From Bradyrhizobium oropedii (GTDB lineage Bacteria > Pseudomonadota > Alphaproteobacteria > Rhizobiales > Xanthobacteraceae): DNA of 64,000 nt. Location: contig NZ_JACMYO010000008.1 in the NCBI RefSeq assembly GCF_020889685.1, forward strand, positions 23,358 to 87,357, in the 5' to 3' direction. Below, piece after piece: positions 42,379 through 51,203 of the stretch. The first letter of the stretch is position 1; each line of letters begins with the position of its first letter. The notes under the pieces are model-generated. The model was not told the DNA's origin. It did no database searches and saw only the letters and a program-made list of their open reading frames with translations. The translations under genes were made by a program, and so were the position numbers.

Positions 42379-44475
42379 ATGGATTCACGGATCATGGACC
42401 TTCTCGCCGACCGCGTGCTCGAGCTCGGGCCGAAGCCGGCCGCGGACGACCCGTACCGGAATTTCAAGCTGACCCGCGACGAGGACGGCATCGCCTGGCT
42501 GCTGTTCGATCGCGCCGGCGCCAGCGCCAACACGCTGTCGGCCGATCTGCTCGAAGAGCTCGATGCGGTTGTCACGGCGCTGGAGAACCAGCGGCCGACC
42601 GGCCTCGTGGTGCGTTCGGCCAAGAAAAGCGGTTTCATCGCCGGCGCCGACGTCAACGCGTTTCGCGGCGCCAGCGATCCCCGAGCGGTCGAGACGGAGA
42701 TCGGTCGCGCCCATGCGGTGATCGATCGGCTGGAGGCGCTACGCGTGCCGTCGGTCGCTGTCATCCACGGCTTCTGTCTCGGCGGCGGCCTCGAGGTTGC
42801 GCTGGCCTGCCAGATGCGGATCGCGATCGACGATGCCAGGTTCGGCTTCCCCGAGGTGATGCTCGGCCTGCATCCCGGCCTCGGCGGCACCGTGCGCTTC
42901 ACCGAGCTGGTCAATCCGATGCAGGCGATGACCTTGATGTTGACGGGGAAGACCATCGACGCGCGCCGCGCCAAGTCGCTCGGCCTGGTCGATGCCGTCA
43001 CGCAGGAGCGCCATGTCCGCAACGCGGTGAAGGACGCGGTGTTCGGCCGGCTGAAGCGCGCCAAGCCGGGGCCGCTGAACAAGCTTCTCAATCTCGGGCC
43101 AGTGCGTGGCTTCCTCGCCTCGCGGATGCGCCGCGAGGCAGAGAAGGCGGCGCCGCGCAAGCATTATCCGGCGCCCTATGCGCTGATCGATCTCTGGGAG
43201 AAGCACGCCGGCAACCGCTCGGCGATGCTGAATGCGGAGAAAGCCTCGTTCGCCAATCTGATGGTGACGCCGACTGCGCAGAACCTGATCCGCGTGTTCT
43301 TCCTGCGCGAGCAGATGAAGAAGGCGGCCGGCAGCGGCAACAAGGTTGCGCACGTCCATGTGATCGGCGCCGGTGCGATGGGCGGCGATATCGCGGCCTG
43401 GTGCGCCAACCAGGATATGCGGGTGACCCTGGCCGACATGAAGGCCGAGCCGATTGCGGGCGCGACGAAGCGGGCGTCGGAGCTGTTCGGCAAGATCATG
43501 CGCAAGAAGATCGACCAGCGCGATGCGCTCGACCGGCTGATCCCCGACATGGACGGCGAGGGCGTCCGCAATGCTGACGTCATCATCGAGGCCGTGCCGG
43601 AAAAGCTCGAGCTGAAGCAGAAGGTCTATGCCTCGCTCGAGCCGAAGATGAGGCCGGACGCGATCCTCGCCACCAACACGTCGAGCATTCCGCTGCAGGA
43701 TCTGCGCACCACGCTGGCACGGCCGGAGCGGCTGCTCGGCCTGCATTTCTTCAATCCGGTGTCGCGGCTGCAACTGGTCGAGGTCGTCAGCCATGACGGC
43801 ACCGATGCCGGCATGCTCAAGGAGGCGCTCGCCTTTGTCGGCGCCATCGATCGCCTGCCGCTGCCGGTGAAGAGCTCGCCGGGCTTCCTCGTCAACCGTG
43901 CGCTGACGCCCTACATGCTGGAAGCGATGATGATGCTGGACGAGAAGACCGACCAGCGCCTGATCGACGCGGCCGCTGTCGAGTTCGGCATGCCGATGGG
44001 CCCGATCGAGCTTGCCGACCAGGTCGGCCTCGATATCTGCCTCGATGTCGGCGACATGCTGCGCTCGAAGTTCGGCGACACTCTGCCGCCGACGCCGGCA
44101 TGGCTGCGCGAGAAGGTCGCCAAGGGCGAGCTCGGCCGCAAGACCGGCAAGGGCTTCTACACCTGGAAGGACGGCAGGGCGGAGAAGGCGCCGCTGCCGG
44201 AAACCGGTCCGCGCGTCAGCGACGAAATGATCGATCGCCTGGTGCTGCCGATCTCGAATGTCTGCGTTGCCGCTCTGCGCGAGGGTATCGTCGACGACGC
44301 CGACATGGTCGACGGCGCGATGATCTTCGGCACCGGCTATGCGCCGTTCCGCGGCGGTCCGCTCAACTACGCGCGCAGCCGCGGCGTCGACAGTGTCGTA
44401 TCTGCGCTCCGCGCGCTGGCGCAGAAGTTCGGCGACCGTTTCGTACCCGACGCAGGCTGGGAGGCTTTCAAGTGA
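42379..44475 (+). CDS. 3-hydroxyacyl-CoA dehydrogenase/enoyl-CoA hydratase (FadB/FadJ type)
   Basis: A 698-residue bifunctional enzyme. The hydratase domain covers residues about 25-220, with KKSGFIAGADVNAF and CLGGGLEVALACQ forming the oxyanion hole and FPEVMLGLHPGLGG carrying a catalytic glutamate. The NAD-binding domain begins at HVHVIGAGAMGGDIAAW (about 330). The catalytic His of the dehydrogenase is in LGLHFFNPVSRLQLVEV, and C-terminal helical domains complete the fold. It performs steps two and three of beta-oxidation. GTG at 42373 would overlap the thiolase stop; ATG at 42379 is chosen for its codon. The stop overlaps the thioesterase start by 4 bp. Confidence 0.95.
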   Translation: MDSRIMDLLADRVLELGPKPAADDPYRNFKLTRDEDGIAWLLFDRAGASANTLSADLLEELDAVVTALENQRPTGLVVRSAKKSGFIAGADVNAFRGASDPRAVETEIGRAHAVIDRLEALRVPSVAVIHGFCLGGGLEVALACQMRIAIDDARFGFPEVMLGLHPGLGGTVRFTELVNPMQAMTLMLTGKTIDARRAKSLGLVDAVTQERHVRNAVKDAVFGRLKRAKPGPLNKLLNLGPVRGFLASRMRREAEKAAPRKHYPAPYALIDLWEKHAGNRSAMLNAEKASFANLMVTPTAQNLIRVFFLREQMKKAAGSGNKVAHVHVIGAGAMGGDIAAWCANQDMRVTLADMKAEPIAGATKRASELFGKIMRKKIDQRDALDRLIPDMDGEGVRNADVIIEAVPEKLELKQKVYASLEPKMRPDAILATNTSSIPLQDLRTTLARPERLLGLHFFNPVSRLQLVEVVSHDGTDAGMLKEALAFVGAIDRLPLPVKSSPGFLVNRALTPYMLEAMMMLDEKTDQRLIDAAAVEFGMPMGPIELADQVGLDICLDVGDMLRSKFGDTLPPTPAWLREKVAKGELGRKTGKGFYTWKDGRAEKAPLPETGPRVSDEMIDRLVLPISNVCVAALREGIVDDADMVDGAMIFGTGYAPFRGGPLNYARSRGVDSVVSALRALAQKFGDRFVPDAGWEAFK

Positions 44476-44939
44476 CCGACTCGCAAGTGACCGACGCGCA
44501 AGCGCCCGACACTCAAACCCACGTTCACGCGCCGTCGATCACCGGCAACGAGCCGCAGGGCGATCTCTGCATCCGCACGCTGGCGATGCCGGCCGACACC
44601 AACGCCAATGGCGATATCTTCGGCGGCTGGCTGCTCAGCCAGATGGATCTCGGCGGCGGCGTGTTCGCGGGCAAGGTTGCGAAGTCCCGCACCGTGACGG
44701 TCGCGATCGAGGCCATGAATTTCCGCAAGGCCGTCTATGTCGGCGATCTCGTCTCGGTGCACGCCAACCTCGTGCGCGTCGGCCGCACCTCGATCACGGT
44801 GCATCTCGAAGCCTGGGTGCTGCGCCGCCGCGAGCAGCAGTCGATCCTCGTGACCGATGGCAATTTCACCTACGTCTCGATCGACGAGCAGGGCCATCCG
44901 CAACCGATCCAGCGCGACGGCGCGACGATTTCGACCTGA
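44472..44939 (+). CDS. Acyl-CoA thioesterase, YciA-like hotdog fold
   Basis: A 155-residue protein. Residues about 30-145 are a hotdog domain: MPADTNANGDIFGGWLLSQM with the conserved Asn-Gly-Asp-Phe/Ile-Gly-Gly catalytic pattern, then VTVAIEAMNFRKAVYVGDLV. It hydrolyses acyl-CoA and so can adjust CoA pools when beta-oxidation is active. The N-terminal 25 residues are a polar tail rich in Asp, Gln and Thr. GTG at 44472 overlaps the upstream stop (GTGA), the last coupled gene of the operon. A longer upstream frame is only the shadow of the preceding gene. Confidence 0.92.
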   Translation: MTDSQVTDAQAPDTQTHVHAPSITGNEPQGDLCIRTLAMPADTNANGDIFGGWLLSQMDLGGGVFAGKVAKSRTVTVAIEAMNFRKAVYVGDLVSVHANLVRVGRTSITVHLEAWVLRRREQQSILVTDGNFTYVSIDEQGHPQPIQRDGATIST

Positions 44940-45102
44940 TGCCAGGCGCGAAAGCGCTGCTGATTCGGCTCAAGAGGAAACGCGTCGAAACTGAGACCGG
45001 AGCGCTGCCTGGTTGCAGAAAAGGCGCTTTGCTTCGCAAATAAACCGAGGAACAAACAGGCAGCGATCCCGTTGTCGGCGCGGAATCAAATCGAGGCCGA
45101 TA

Positions 45103-45297
45103 ATGTCAGACTGCTACGTCATCGAAGTGAGTTCACAGACCGCGGGTATCGTGGTGCGCGATGCCGAAGGTTACGAGTTTTTTGCAGCCTCGCACCGCTT
45201 CCACGCGCTTGAAGGCCAGATCTTCCGCAACGCACGCGAGGCCGAGCGCGCGGCGCGACGCCTTGCCACTGGGCAAGTTTTGCAGGTCGCCTCTTGA
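45103..45297 (+). CDS. Small conserved hypothetical protein
   Basis: A 64-residue protein, ATG at 45103 with GAGG upstream. MSDCYVIEVSSQTAGIVVRD then AEGYEFFAASHRFHALEGQI predicts a beta-strand-rich N-terminus and a helical C-terminus (REAERAARRLATG). I recognise similar small proteins from Bradyrhizobium-type genomes but no function. It is between the fad operon and a HAD phosphatase on the same strand; linkage to either is not shown. Confidence 0.65.
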   Translation: MSDCYVIEVSSQTAGIVVRDAEGYEFFAASHRFHALEGQIFRNAREAERAARRLATGQVLQVAS

Positions 45298-45381
45298 ACG
45301 GCGAGTGAGCTGCGGCGCGCCGTTGGCGTGCACCGCAATAGTCTGTATTGATGCATCCGAACTCACGGACGCGTTTCTCGG

Positions 45382-46071
45382 ATGTCGCAGACACAAAACA
45401 AGGCGCTGCTGTTCGATATCGACGGCACGCTCGCCGATACCGATCCGCTGCATCTGGCCGCGTTCAACCGGGTGCTCGGCCCTCATGGACACACCTTCGA
45501 TCACGCGCGCTTCGGCAGGGAGCTGCAGGGCTTCTCCAATGCATCGATCGGCGAGCGATTCCTCGCACACGAGCCGACTGAACGCCGCGCCGTCGTCCTT
45601 GGCGAGAAGGAGCGGATCTTCCGCGAATTGGTCGCTGGCCAGATCGTGCCGGTGCCGGGATTGCTGGCGTTGCTCGACCGCGCCGACGCCGCCGGCGTGC
45701 CGATGGTCGCGGTGACCAACGCGCCGCGCGCGAACGCCGAACTGCTGCTCTCGGGGCTCGGCATCGCGCACCGTTTCAAGGCTCTCGTGATCGGCGATGA
45801 ACTGGCGCACGGCAAGCCGCATCCCTTGCCCTATCTCGAGGGATTGCGCCTCGCGGGCGCATCGGCGCAGGCTTCGCTGGCGTTCGAGGACTCGCGCTCG
45901 GGCATTCAGTCCGCGACGGCTGCGGGTATTGCGACGGTCGGGATGCGAACCGGGCTCAGCCACGCCGATCTGATCGCGGCCGGCGCAGTCGCGAGCTCCC
46001 GGGCGTTCGACGATCCGGAATTGATCCGCCTGGTCGCATCCGCCATGACTTGGCAGGAAACGACCTGGTAG
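45382..46071 (+). CDS. HAD family hydrolase (beta-phosphoglucomutase/phosphoglycolate phosphatase-like)
   Basis: A 229-residue HAD subfamily IA protein. Motif I is LLFDIDGTLADTD with the nucleophile Asp. A helical cap follows (about 17-85). Motif II is VAVTNAP (Thr), motif III the Lys in HGKPHPLPY, and motif IV FEDSRSGIQSA. These fit a phosphatase or a sugar-phosphate mutase; the substrate is unassigned. In glycerol clusters HAD phosphatases can act on glycerol or sugar phosphates, and glpR lies 201 bp downstream, but the functional link is only suggestive. Confidence 0.92.
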   Translation: MSQTQNKALLFDIDGTLADTDPLHLAAFNRVLGPHGHTFDHARFGRELQGFSNASIGERFLAHEPTERRAVVLGEKERIFRELVAGQIVPVPGLLALLDRADAAGVPMVAVTNAPRANAELLLSGLGIAHRFKALVIGDELAHGKPHPLPYLEGLRLAGASAQASLAFEDSRSGIQSATAAGIATVGMRTGLSHADLIAAGAVASSRAFDDPELIRLVASAMTWQETTW

Positions 46072-46192
46072 GGAATGGCTTGCTGAGGCATTTGTGCCGG
46101 AACGTTGCCGGCCCGACATTGCTGCAACGCCGTTCTTAACCCCATCGATGCTTGCTCGTTGACCTCGGTGCCGAACGGTCGCACCATGGGTC

Positions 46193-46242
46193 AGAAGCAT
46201 GATCCGGAAAAGTGAAAACCGGTTTTCCGAACTGATCGTGCT
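46193..46242. repeat. AGCATGATCCGGAAAAG repeat, copy 1
   Basis: AGAAGCATGATCCGGAAAAG is followed by the hairpin AAAACCGGTTTT and CCGAACTGATCGTGCT. It lies immediately upstream of glpR, so it is within that gene's promoter or leader. A second copy is at 56856-56902. Confidence 0.7.
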
Positions 46243-46272
46243 CCGACCGATTGCCGTTTCAAGGGGGCCGCC

Positions 46273-47103
46273 GTGGCCGGACTCTCCCACCGCCAGACTG
46301 AAATCCTCAACATCGCGCGTGCTTTTGGCCGGGTCATGGTCGAAGACCTCGCCAAGCGATTCGAGGTGTCGGCGCAAACCATCCGCAAGGACCTCAACGA
46401 TCTCTGCGACGAGCGGTCGCTGACCCGCATCCATGGTGGCGCGATCATCGCCTCGGGTGTCGAGAACCTCGCCTATGAGGCGCGCCGCTTCGTCGCTGCC
46501 GAGGAGAAGAAGGCGATCGGCGCCGCCGCAGCCGCCCGGATTCCGAACGGCTGCTCGCTGTTCATCAACATCGGCACCACGACGGAAGAGGTCGCGAGCG
46601 CGCTGACCTCGCACGAGGATCTGCTCGTCATCACCAACAACCTCAACGTCGCGATGCTGCTGTACCGTCATCCGCGCATCGAGGTGGTGGTGGCCGGCGG
46701 CACGGTGCGCCGCGCCGACGGGGCCGTGGTCGGCTCGACCGCGACGCAGCTGATCGGCCAGTTCAAGGTCGACTACGCCATCATCGGCGCATCCGCGATC
46801 GACGAGGAGGGCGCGCTGCTCGATTTCGACTATCGCGAGGTGCAGGTGGCGCAGGCGATCATCGCCAATGCGCGCAACGTGATGCTGGTGTCGGATGCGA
46901 CCAAGCTCCGCCGCAGCGCGCCGGTGCGCATCGCCCATATGAGCCAGATCCAGACCTTCGTCACCGATTCGCCCTTGCCGGCGGGCCTCGCCAATATCTG
47001 CCACAGCCGCGGCATCGAGGTCGTCGTGGCGATGGACAAGCCGGCCGTCGATATCGACGACAACGGCGCAGACGCGGCACCGGCGACGCTGCGCAGCGCG
47101 TGA
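46273..47103 (+). CDS. glpR: DeoR/GlpR family repressor of glycerol utilisation
   Basis: A 276-residue regulator. The DeoR helix-turn-helix is at about residues 3-55 (HRQTEILNIARAFGRVMVED, then KRFEVSAQTIRKDLNDLC). The sugar-phosphate-binding domain has IGTTTEEVASAL and VVGSTATQLIGQ. GlpR proteins bind glycerol-3-phosphate and release the operators of glycerol genes. Its position directly upstream of glpD and the glycerol ABC transporter supports this role over other DeoR functions. GTG at 46273 follows AAGGGGG. Confidence 0.92.
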   Translation: MAGLSHRQTEILNIARAFGRVMVEDLAKRFEVSAQTIRKDLNDLCDERSLTRIHGGAIIASGVENLAYEARRFVAAEEKKAIGAAAAARIPNGCSLFINIGTTTEEVASALTSHEDLLVITNNLNVAMLLYRHPRIEVVVAGGTVRRADGAVVGSTATQLIGQFKVDYAIIGASAIDEEGALLDFDYREVQVAQAIIANARNVMLVSDATKLRRSAPVRIAHMSQIQTFVTDSPLPAGLANICHSRGIEVVVAMDKPAVDIDDNGADAAPATLRSA

Positions 47104-47166
47104 TTCCGTATCGCTTCGCTGTTATCGCTCGGCGATTCCGCAAATCCGCGCGCGCAGCTCTCTCAC

Positions 47167-47325
47167 CGTCATCCCCGCGCAAAGGCTTCGCCTTTGTCGC
47201 TGGAGGAGCGCGCCCTTGCGCGCGTCTCGAAGGATCGGCGGTCATCGGCCGGGCCGTGCACCCTTCGAGGCTCGCTCCGCTCGCACCTCCAGCGACAACG
47301 GCGAAGCCGTTGCGCGGGGGTGACG
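47167..47325. repeat. Intergenic repeat with CGTCATCCCCGCGCAA ends
   Basis: The left part (CCCCGCGCAAAGGCTTCGCC) and right part (GGCGAAGCCGTTGCGCGGGG) are complementary. Inner arms CTGGAGG / CCTCCAG and CGAAGGATCGGC / GGTGCACCCTTCG give a long branched fold. It sits between glpR and the glpD promoter region, so glpD is probably not simply read through from glpR. Confidence 0.8.
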
Positions 47326-47384
47326 GCTAGGGAGTGCCCCCGCGACGGTCATCTCGCCCAAAAAATCCCCAATAAAAGTTCCCC

Positions 47385-47450
47385 ATTTTCACTTTGCTTT
47401 CGTTTTTGGTTGTGATCTACTCCAATCCGAAAGTAAAACCGTCAAAGCGA
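47385..47450. promoter_or_regulatory. AT-rich candidate GlpR operator region before glpD
   Basis: This otherwise unusual AT-rich stretch holds related half-sites in both orientations: TTTTCACTTTG and GCTTTCGTTTTTG on the plus strand, and GTTTTACTTTCGG (47427-47439) on the minus. DeoR-type repressors bind such repeated TTTCG-like half-sites. The array is 26-90 bp upstream of glpD. This is inference from composition and position. Confidence 0.4.
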
Positions 47451-47475
47451 AGATGGTTGCCGGGGGAAGCGTTCT

Positions 47476-49020
47476 TTGGATCGAATTTACGACCTCGCCA
47501 TCATTGGAGGCGGCGTTAATGGCTGCGGCATCGCGCGCGATGCGGCGGGCCGGGGTAACTCTGTTTTCCTTTGTGAAATGAATGACTTGGCCAGCGGGAC
47601 GTCGTCCTGGTCGACCAAGCTCGTGCATGGCGGTCTGCGCTATCTCGAATATTACGAATTTCGTTTGGTGCGCGAGGCGCTGATCGAGCGCGAGATCCTC
47701 TGGCAGATCGCGCCCCACATCATTCGCCCGCTGCGTTTCGTTTTGCCGCACCACGCGGGCCTGCGCCCGGCCTGGCTGCTGCGGCTCGGTCTCTTCCTCT
47801 ACGATCACATCGGCGGCCGGCATCTGCTGCCGGCGACGCGCTCGCTCGATCTGACGCGCGACGTGGTCGGCAAGCCGCTGATCCCGGGTCGCTACACCAA
47901 GGGCTTCGAGTATTCCGACTGCTTCGTCGACGACGCGCGGCTGGTTGCGCTGACTGCGCGCGACGCTGCCGATCGCGGCGCCGAGATCCGCACCCGCACC
48001 CGCGCGGTCGAGATCCGGCAGATCGACGGCGTCTGGCACGTCACGGTCGAGGATGGCGCTACCGGAGCCCGCGACACGATCAAGGCGCGCGTGCTGGTCA
48101 ATGCCGGCGGTCCGTGGGTCGAGCAGGTGCTGGCCACCGGCGTCGGCGTCAACGCGCGGGCCAAGGTGCGCCTGGTGCAGGGCTCGCACATCGTGGTGCC
48201 GAAGCTCTACGACCACGACCGCGCCTACATCTTCCAGAATGCCGACGGCCGCATCATCTTCGTGATTCCCTATCAGGACGAATTTTCGCTGATCGGCACC
48301 ACCGATCGCGACTATGACGGCGATCCGGCCAAGGTGAAGGCGACGCAGGAGGAGATCGAGTATCTCTGCGCCTCCGCCAGCGAGTATCTGGCGAAGCCGG
48401 TGAAGCCTGAGGATGTGGTCTGGAATTACTCCGGTGTGCGTCCGCTCTATGACGACGGCGCGAGCGAGGCCAAGGCCGCGACGCGCGATTATGTGTTCGA
48501 GCTCGATACGCCCGGCGGTGCGCCGTTGCTGTCGATTTATGGCGGCAAGATCACGACCTATCGCCGGCTCTCCGAAGAGGCGCTGGAACGGCTGTCGCCC
48601 TATCTTCGCGGCGCGAAAGCGCAGGAAGGCTGGACCGGCAAGGCGCCGCTGCCCGGCGGCGACATGGATGTGTCGGCGGTCGCGGCGCTGAGCACCGAGC
48701 TGGTTCGCAACCATCCATTCCTCACGCAGCCCCACGCCAACCGTCTCGCGCATGCCTACGGCACGCGCGCCAGAAAAGTCTTGGGCAATGCAGCATCGGC
48801 TGAAGATCTCGGCCGGTCCTTCGGCGCCACCTTGACGGAGAGTGAAGTCCGGTACCTGATGGCGAACGAATGGGCGCGGACTGCGGAAGATGTCGTCTGG
48901 CGACGATCCAAGCTGGGCTTGCGGATGACGGCGGGTGAAATCGCCGCGCTCGACGAGTGGATGGTCGCCAACCGTGCGTCCGGTGAACGTCCCCTCCGCG
49001 AAGCGGGAGGACGGGCATGA
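47476..49020 (+). CDS. glpD: Glycerol-3-phosphate dehydrogenase, FAD-dependent
   Basis: A 514-residue peripheral membrane flavoenzyme. The FAD motif is AIIGGGVNGCGIARDAAGRG at residues about 7-26. The DAO-fold signatures include SGTSSWSTKLVHGGLRYLEY and the C-terminal DAO_C region. It oxidises glycerol-3-phosphate to dihydroxyacetone phosphate and passes electrons to quinone. The start is TTG at 47476 after GGGGGAAGC; the only nearby ATG (47453) is out of frame. The stop overlaps the glpS start (ATGA), so glpD and the transporter form one operon. Confidence 0.96.
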   Translation: MDRIYDLAIIGGGVNGCGIARDAAGRGNSVFLCEMNDLASGTSSWSTKLVHGGLRYLEYYEFRLVREALIEREILWQIAPHIIRPLRFVLPHHAGLRPAWLLRLGLFLYDHIGGRHLLPATRSLDLTRDVVGKPLIPGRYTKGFEYSDCFVDDARLVALTARDAADRGAEIRTRTRAVEIRQIDGVWHVTVEDGATGARDTIKARVLVNAGGPWVEQVLATGVGVNARAKVRLVQGSHIVVPKLYDHDRAYIFQNADGRIIFVIPYQDEFSLIGTTDRDYDGDPAKVKATQEEIEYLCASASEYLAKPVKPEDVVWNYSGVRPLYDDGASEAKAATRDYVFELDTPGGAPLLSIYGGKITTYRRLSEEALERLSPYLRGAKAQEGWTGKAPLPGGDMDVSAVAALSTELVRNHPFLTQPHANRLAHAYGTRARKVLGNAASAEDLGRSFGATLTESEVRYLMANEWARTAEDVVWRRSKLGLRMTAGEIAALDEWMVANRASGERPLREAGGRA

Positions 49021-50105
49021 GCGTTACACTGCAGAATGTCACGCGAGCCGTCGATGGCATTCCCACCATCCGCGATGTTTCGCTGACGCTGGAGCGTGGC
49101 ACGCTCAGCGTGCTGCTCGGGCCGACGCTGTCGGGCAAGACCTCGATCATGCGGTTGCTTGCCGGCCTCGACAAGCCGACTACCGGCCGGGTGCAGGTCG
49201 ACGGCAAGGACGTCACCGGCGCCGACGTGCGGCAGCGCTCGGTCGCGATGGTCTATCAGCAGTTCATCAATTATCCCTCGCTGACGGTCTACGAGAACAT
49301 CGCCTCGCCGCTGCGGGTGCAGGGTAAGCCGAAGGCCGAGATCGAGAAGCGGGTGGCGGAAGCGGCCGCCCTGCTGCGGCTCGAGCCTTACCTCAAGCGC
49401 ACGCCGTTGCAGCTCTCCGGCGGCCAGCAGCAGCGCACCGCAATCGCGCGCGCGCTGGTCAAGGGCGCCGACCTCGTGCTGCTCGACGAGCCGCTCGCCA
49501 ACCTCGACTACAAGCTGCGCGAGGAACTGCGCGCCGAGCTGCCGCGCATCTTCGAGGCCTCCGGCGCGATCTTCGTCTACGCCACCACCGAACCGTCGGA
49601 AGCGCTGCTGCTCGGCGGCGACACGGTGTGCATGTGGGAAGGCCAGGCGCTGCAGATCGGCGCGACGCCGAAGGTCTACCGCCATCCCGACACGCTGCGC
49701 GTCGCGCAGGTGTTTTCCGATCCGCCGCTCAACATCATCGGCATCGAGAAGAAGGGTGAGCGGGTGATCTATGCCGGCGGCGAGCAGGCGCCCGCAGCCG
49801 GCCTCTACGCCAAGCTGCCCGACGGCGCCTACCGGATCGGCTTCCGCGCGCACCAGCTCGAGGTCGGGAGCGCCGCGGCCGGCCGCCACAAATTCGCGGC
49901 CACCGTGACGGTGACCGAGATCACCGGCTCGGAGAGCTTCGTGCACGTCCATGTCCATGGCTCGAACTGGGTCGCAGTGCTGCACGGCGTGCATGAATAT
50001 GAACCCGGGCAGGTGCTCGACGCCGCGCTCGATCCCGACGACATCTTTGTGTTCGACGCGGCCGATCGCCTCGTCGCTTCACCCGCAACAAATTTCTCGA
50101 AGTGA
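49017..50105 (+). CDS. glpS: Glycerol ABC transporter ATP-binding protein GlpS
   Basis: A 362-residue sugar-type ABC ATPase. Walker A is GPTLSGKTS (Lys41), the Q-loop VYQQFINYP, the signature LSGGQQQRTAIARAL (residues 133-147), and Walker B LLDEP with Glu158. The switch histidine expected after the beta-strand is replaced by threonine: YATTEPSEA instead of YVTHDQxEA (Thr191). The C-terminal 120 residues form the regulatory OB-like domain. Together with GlpT it energises glycerol import, as known for the Rhizobium leguminosarum system. It overlaps glpD by 4 bp. Confidence 0.93.
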   Translation: MSVTLQNVTRAVDGIPTIRDVSLTLERGTLSVLLGPTLSGKTSIMRLLAGLDKPTTGRVQVDGKDVTGADVRQRSVAMVYQQFINYPSLTVYENIASPLRVQGKPKAEIEKRVAEAAALLRLEPYLKRTPLQLSGGQQQRTAIARALVKGADLVLLDEPLANLDYKLREELRAELPRIFEASGAIFVYATTEPSEALLLGGDTVCMWEGQALQIGATPKVYRHPDTLRVAQVFSDPPLNIIGIEKKGERVIYAGGEQAPAAGLYAKLPDGAYRIGFRAHQLEVGSAAAGRHKFAATVTVTEITGSESFVHVHVHGSNWVAVLHGVHEYEPGQVLDAALDPDDIFVFDAADRLVASPATNFSK

Positions 50106-50117
50106 GGGAGATGCTTC

Positions 50118-51203
50118 ATGGCCCGCATTGACCTCGTCGATCTCGCGCAGTCTTACAACGGCAATGACGCGCCGCTGGAATCCTTTGCGCTGAAGCCGGT
50201 CACCATGACCTGGCGGCAGGGCGGCGCTTATGCGCTGCTCGGGCCGTCCGGCTGCGGCAAGACCACGCTGCTCAATTTGATTTCCGGCATCGTGACGCCG
50301 TCGCGCGGTCAGATCCTGTTCGACGGCCGTGACATCACGCCGCTGTCGACGCAGAAGCGCAACATCGCGCAGGTGTTTCAGTTCCCTGTGATCTACGACA
50401 CCATGACGGTGGGCGAGAATCTGGCCTTCCCGCTGAAGAACCGCGGCATCGCCAAGGCCGAGGTCAATGCGCGGGTCAAGCAGATCGCCGACCTGCTCGA
50501 CCTCACGCCGTATCTGAACCGCAAGGCGACGCGGCTCACCGCCGACGCCAAGCAGAAGATCTCGCTCGGCCGCGGCCTGGTGCGCTCCGACGTCGCCGCC
50601 GTGCTGTTCGACGAACCGCTGACGGTGATCGATCCCGAGCTGAAGTGGCAGCTGCGCTCCAAGCTGAAGGCGCTGCATCGCGAGCTCGACCTCACGATGA
50701 TCTACGTCACCCACGACCAGACCGAGGCGCTGACCTTTGCCGATACCGTCGTCGTCATGCATGACGGCCGGGTGGTGCAGAGCGGCACGCCGGCCGAACT
50801 GTTCGACAAGCCGGCGCATACCTTCGTCGGCTATTTCATCGGCTCGCCCGGCATGAACATCGTGCCGGCCGAGGTCAGTGGTCACGAAGCGCGGATCGAC
50901 GGCCATGTCATCGGCCTGCATCGAAACTATGGTGTTCTGCCGGCCGGCAAGAAGATCGAGATCGGCGTGCGGCCTGAATTCGTCGACGTCGCGGCGCCCG
51001 CATCGGGGCTGCTGTCGGCCACCATCGAGCGGATCGACGATCTCGGCCGTATCCAGTTCGCCCGCGTTCGCGTCGGCAACACCAAACTTGCGGCGCGCGT
51101 GCCGCCGGGCTTCTCGGTCTCCGGCGATACCGCCGGCCTGATCTTCAATCCCGCTTACGTCCACGTCTATGCCGACAGCCATTTGGTGGAAGGGGTCGCC
51201 TGA
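50118..51203 (+). CDS. glpT: Glycerol ABC transporter ATP-binding protein GlpT
   Basis: A 361-residue ABC ATPase paralogous to GlpS. Walker A GPSGCGKTT, Q-loop QVFQFPVIYDT and Walker B LFDEP are intact, and the switch histidine is present in YVTHDQTEAL (His199). The ABC signature, however, reads LTADAKQKISLGRGLV (from Leu140) instead of LSGGQ. It therefore complements GlpS, which has a good signature but no switch histidine. ATG at 50118 follows GGGAG, 12 bp after glpS. The stop overlaps the glpP start by one base. Confidence 0.93.
   Translation: MARIDLVDLAQSYNGNDAPLESFALKPVTMTWRQGGAYALLGPSGCGKTTLLNLISGIVTPSRGQILFDGRDITPLSTQKRNIAQVFQFPVIYDTMTVGENLAFPLKNRGIAKAEVNARVKQIADLLDLTPYLNRKATRLTADAKQKISLGRGLVRSDVAAVLFDEPLTVIDPELKWQLRSKLKALHRELDLTMIYVTHDQTEALTFADTVVVMHDGRVVQSGTPAELFDKPAHTFVGYFIGSPGMNIVPAEVSGHEARIDGHVIGLHRNYGVLPAGKKIEIGVRPEFVDVAAPASGLLSATIERIDDLGRIQFARVRVGNTKLAARVPPGFSVSGDTAGLIFNPAYVHVYADSHLVEGVA

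Noticed and set aside
45298..46272. HAD hydrolase as part of the glycerol operon
   Set aside because: A 201-bp gap containing a repeat separates it from glpR, and no conserved linkage can be shown from this window alone.
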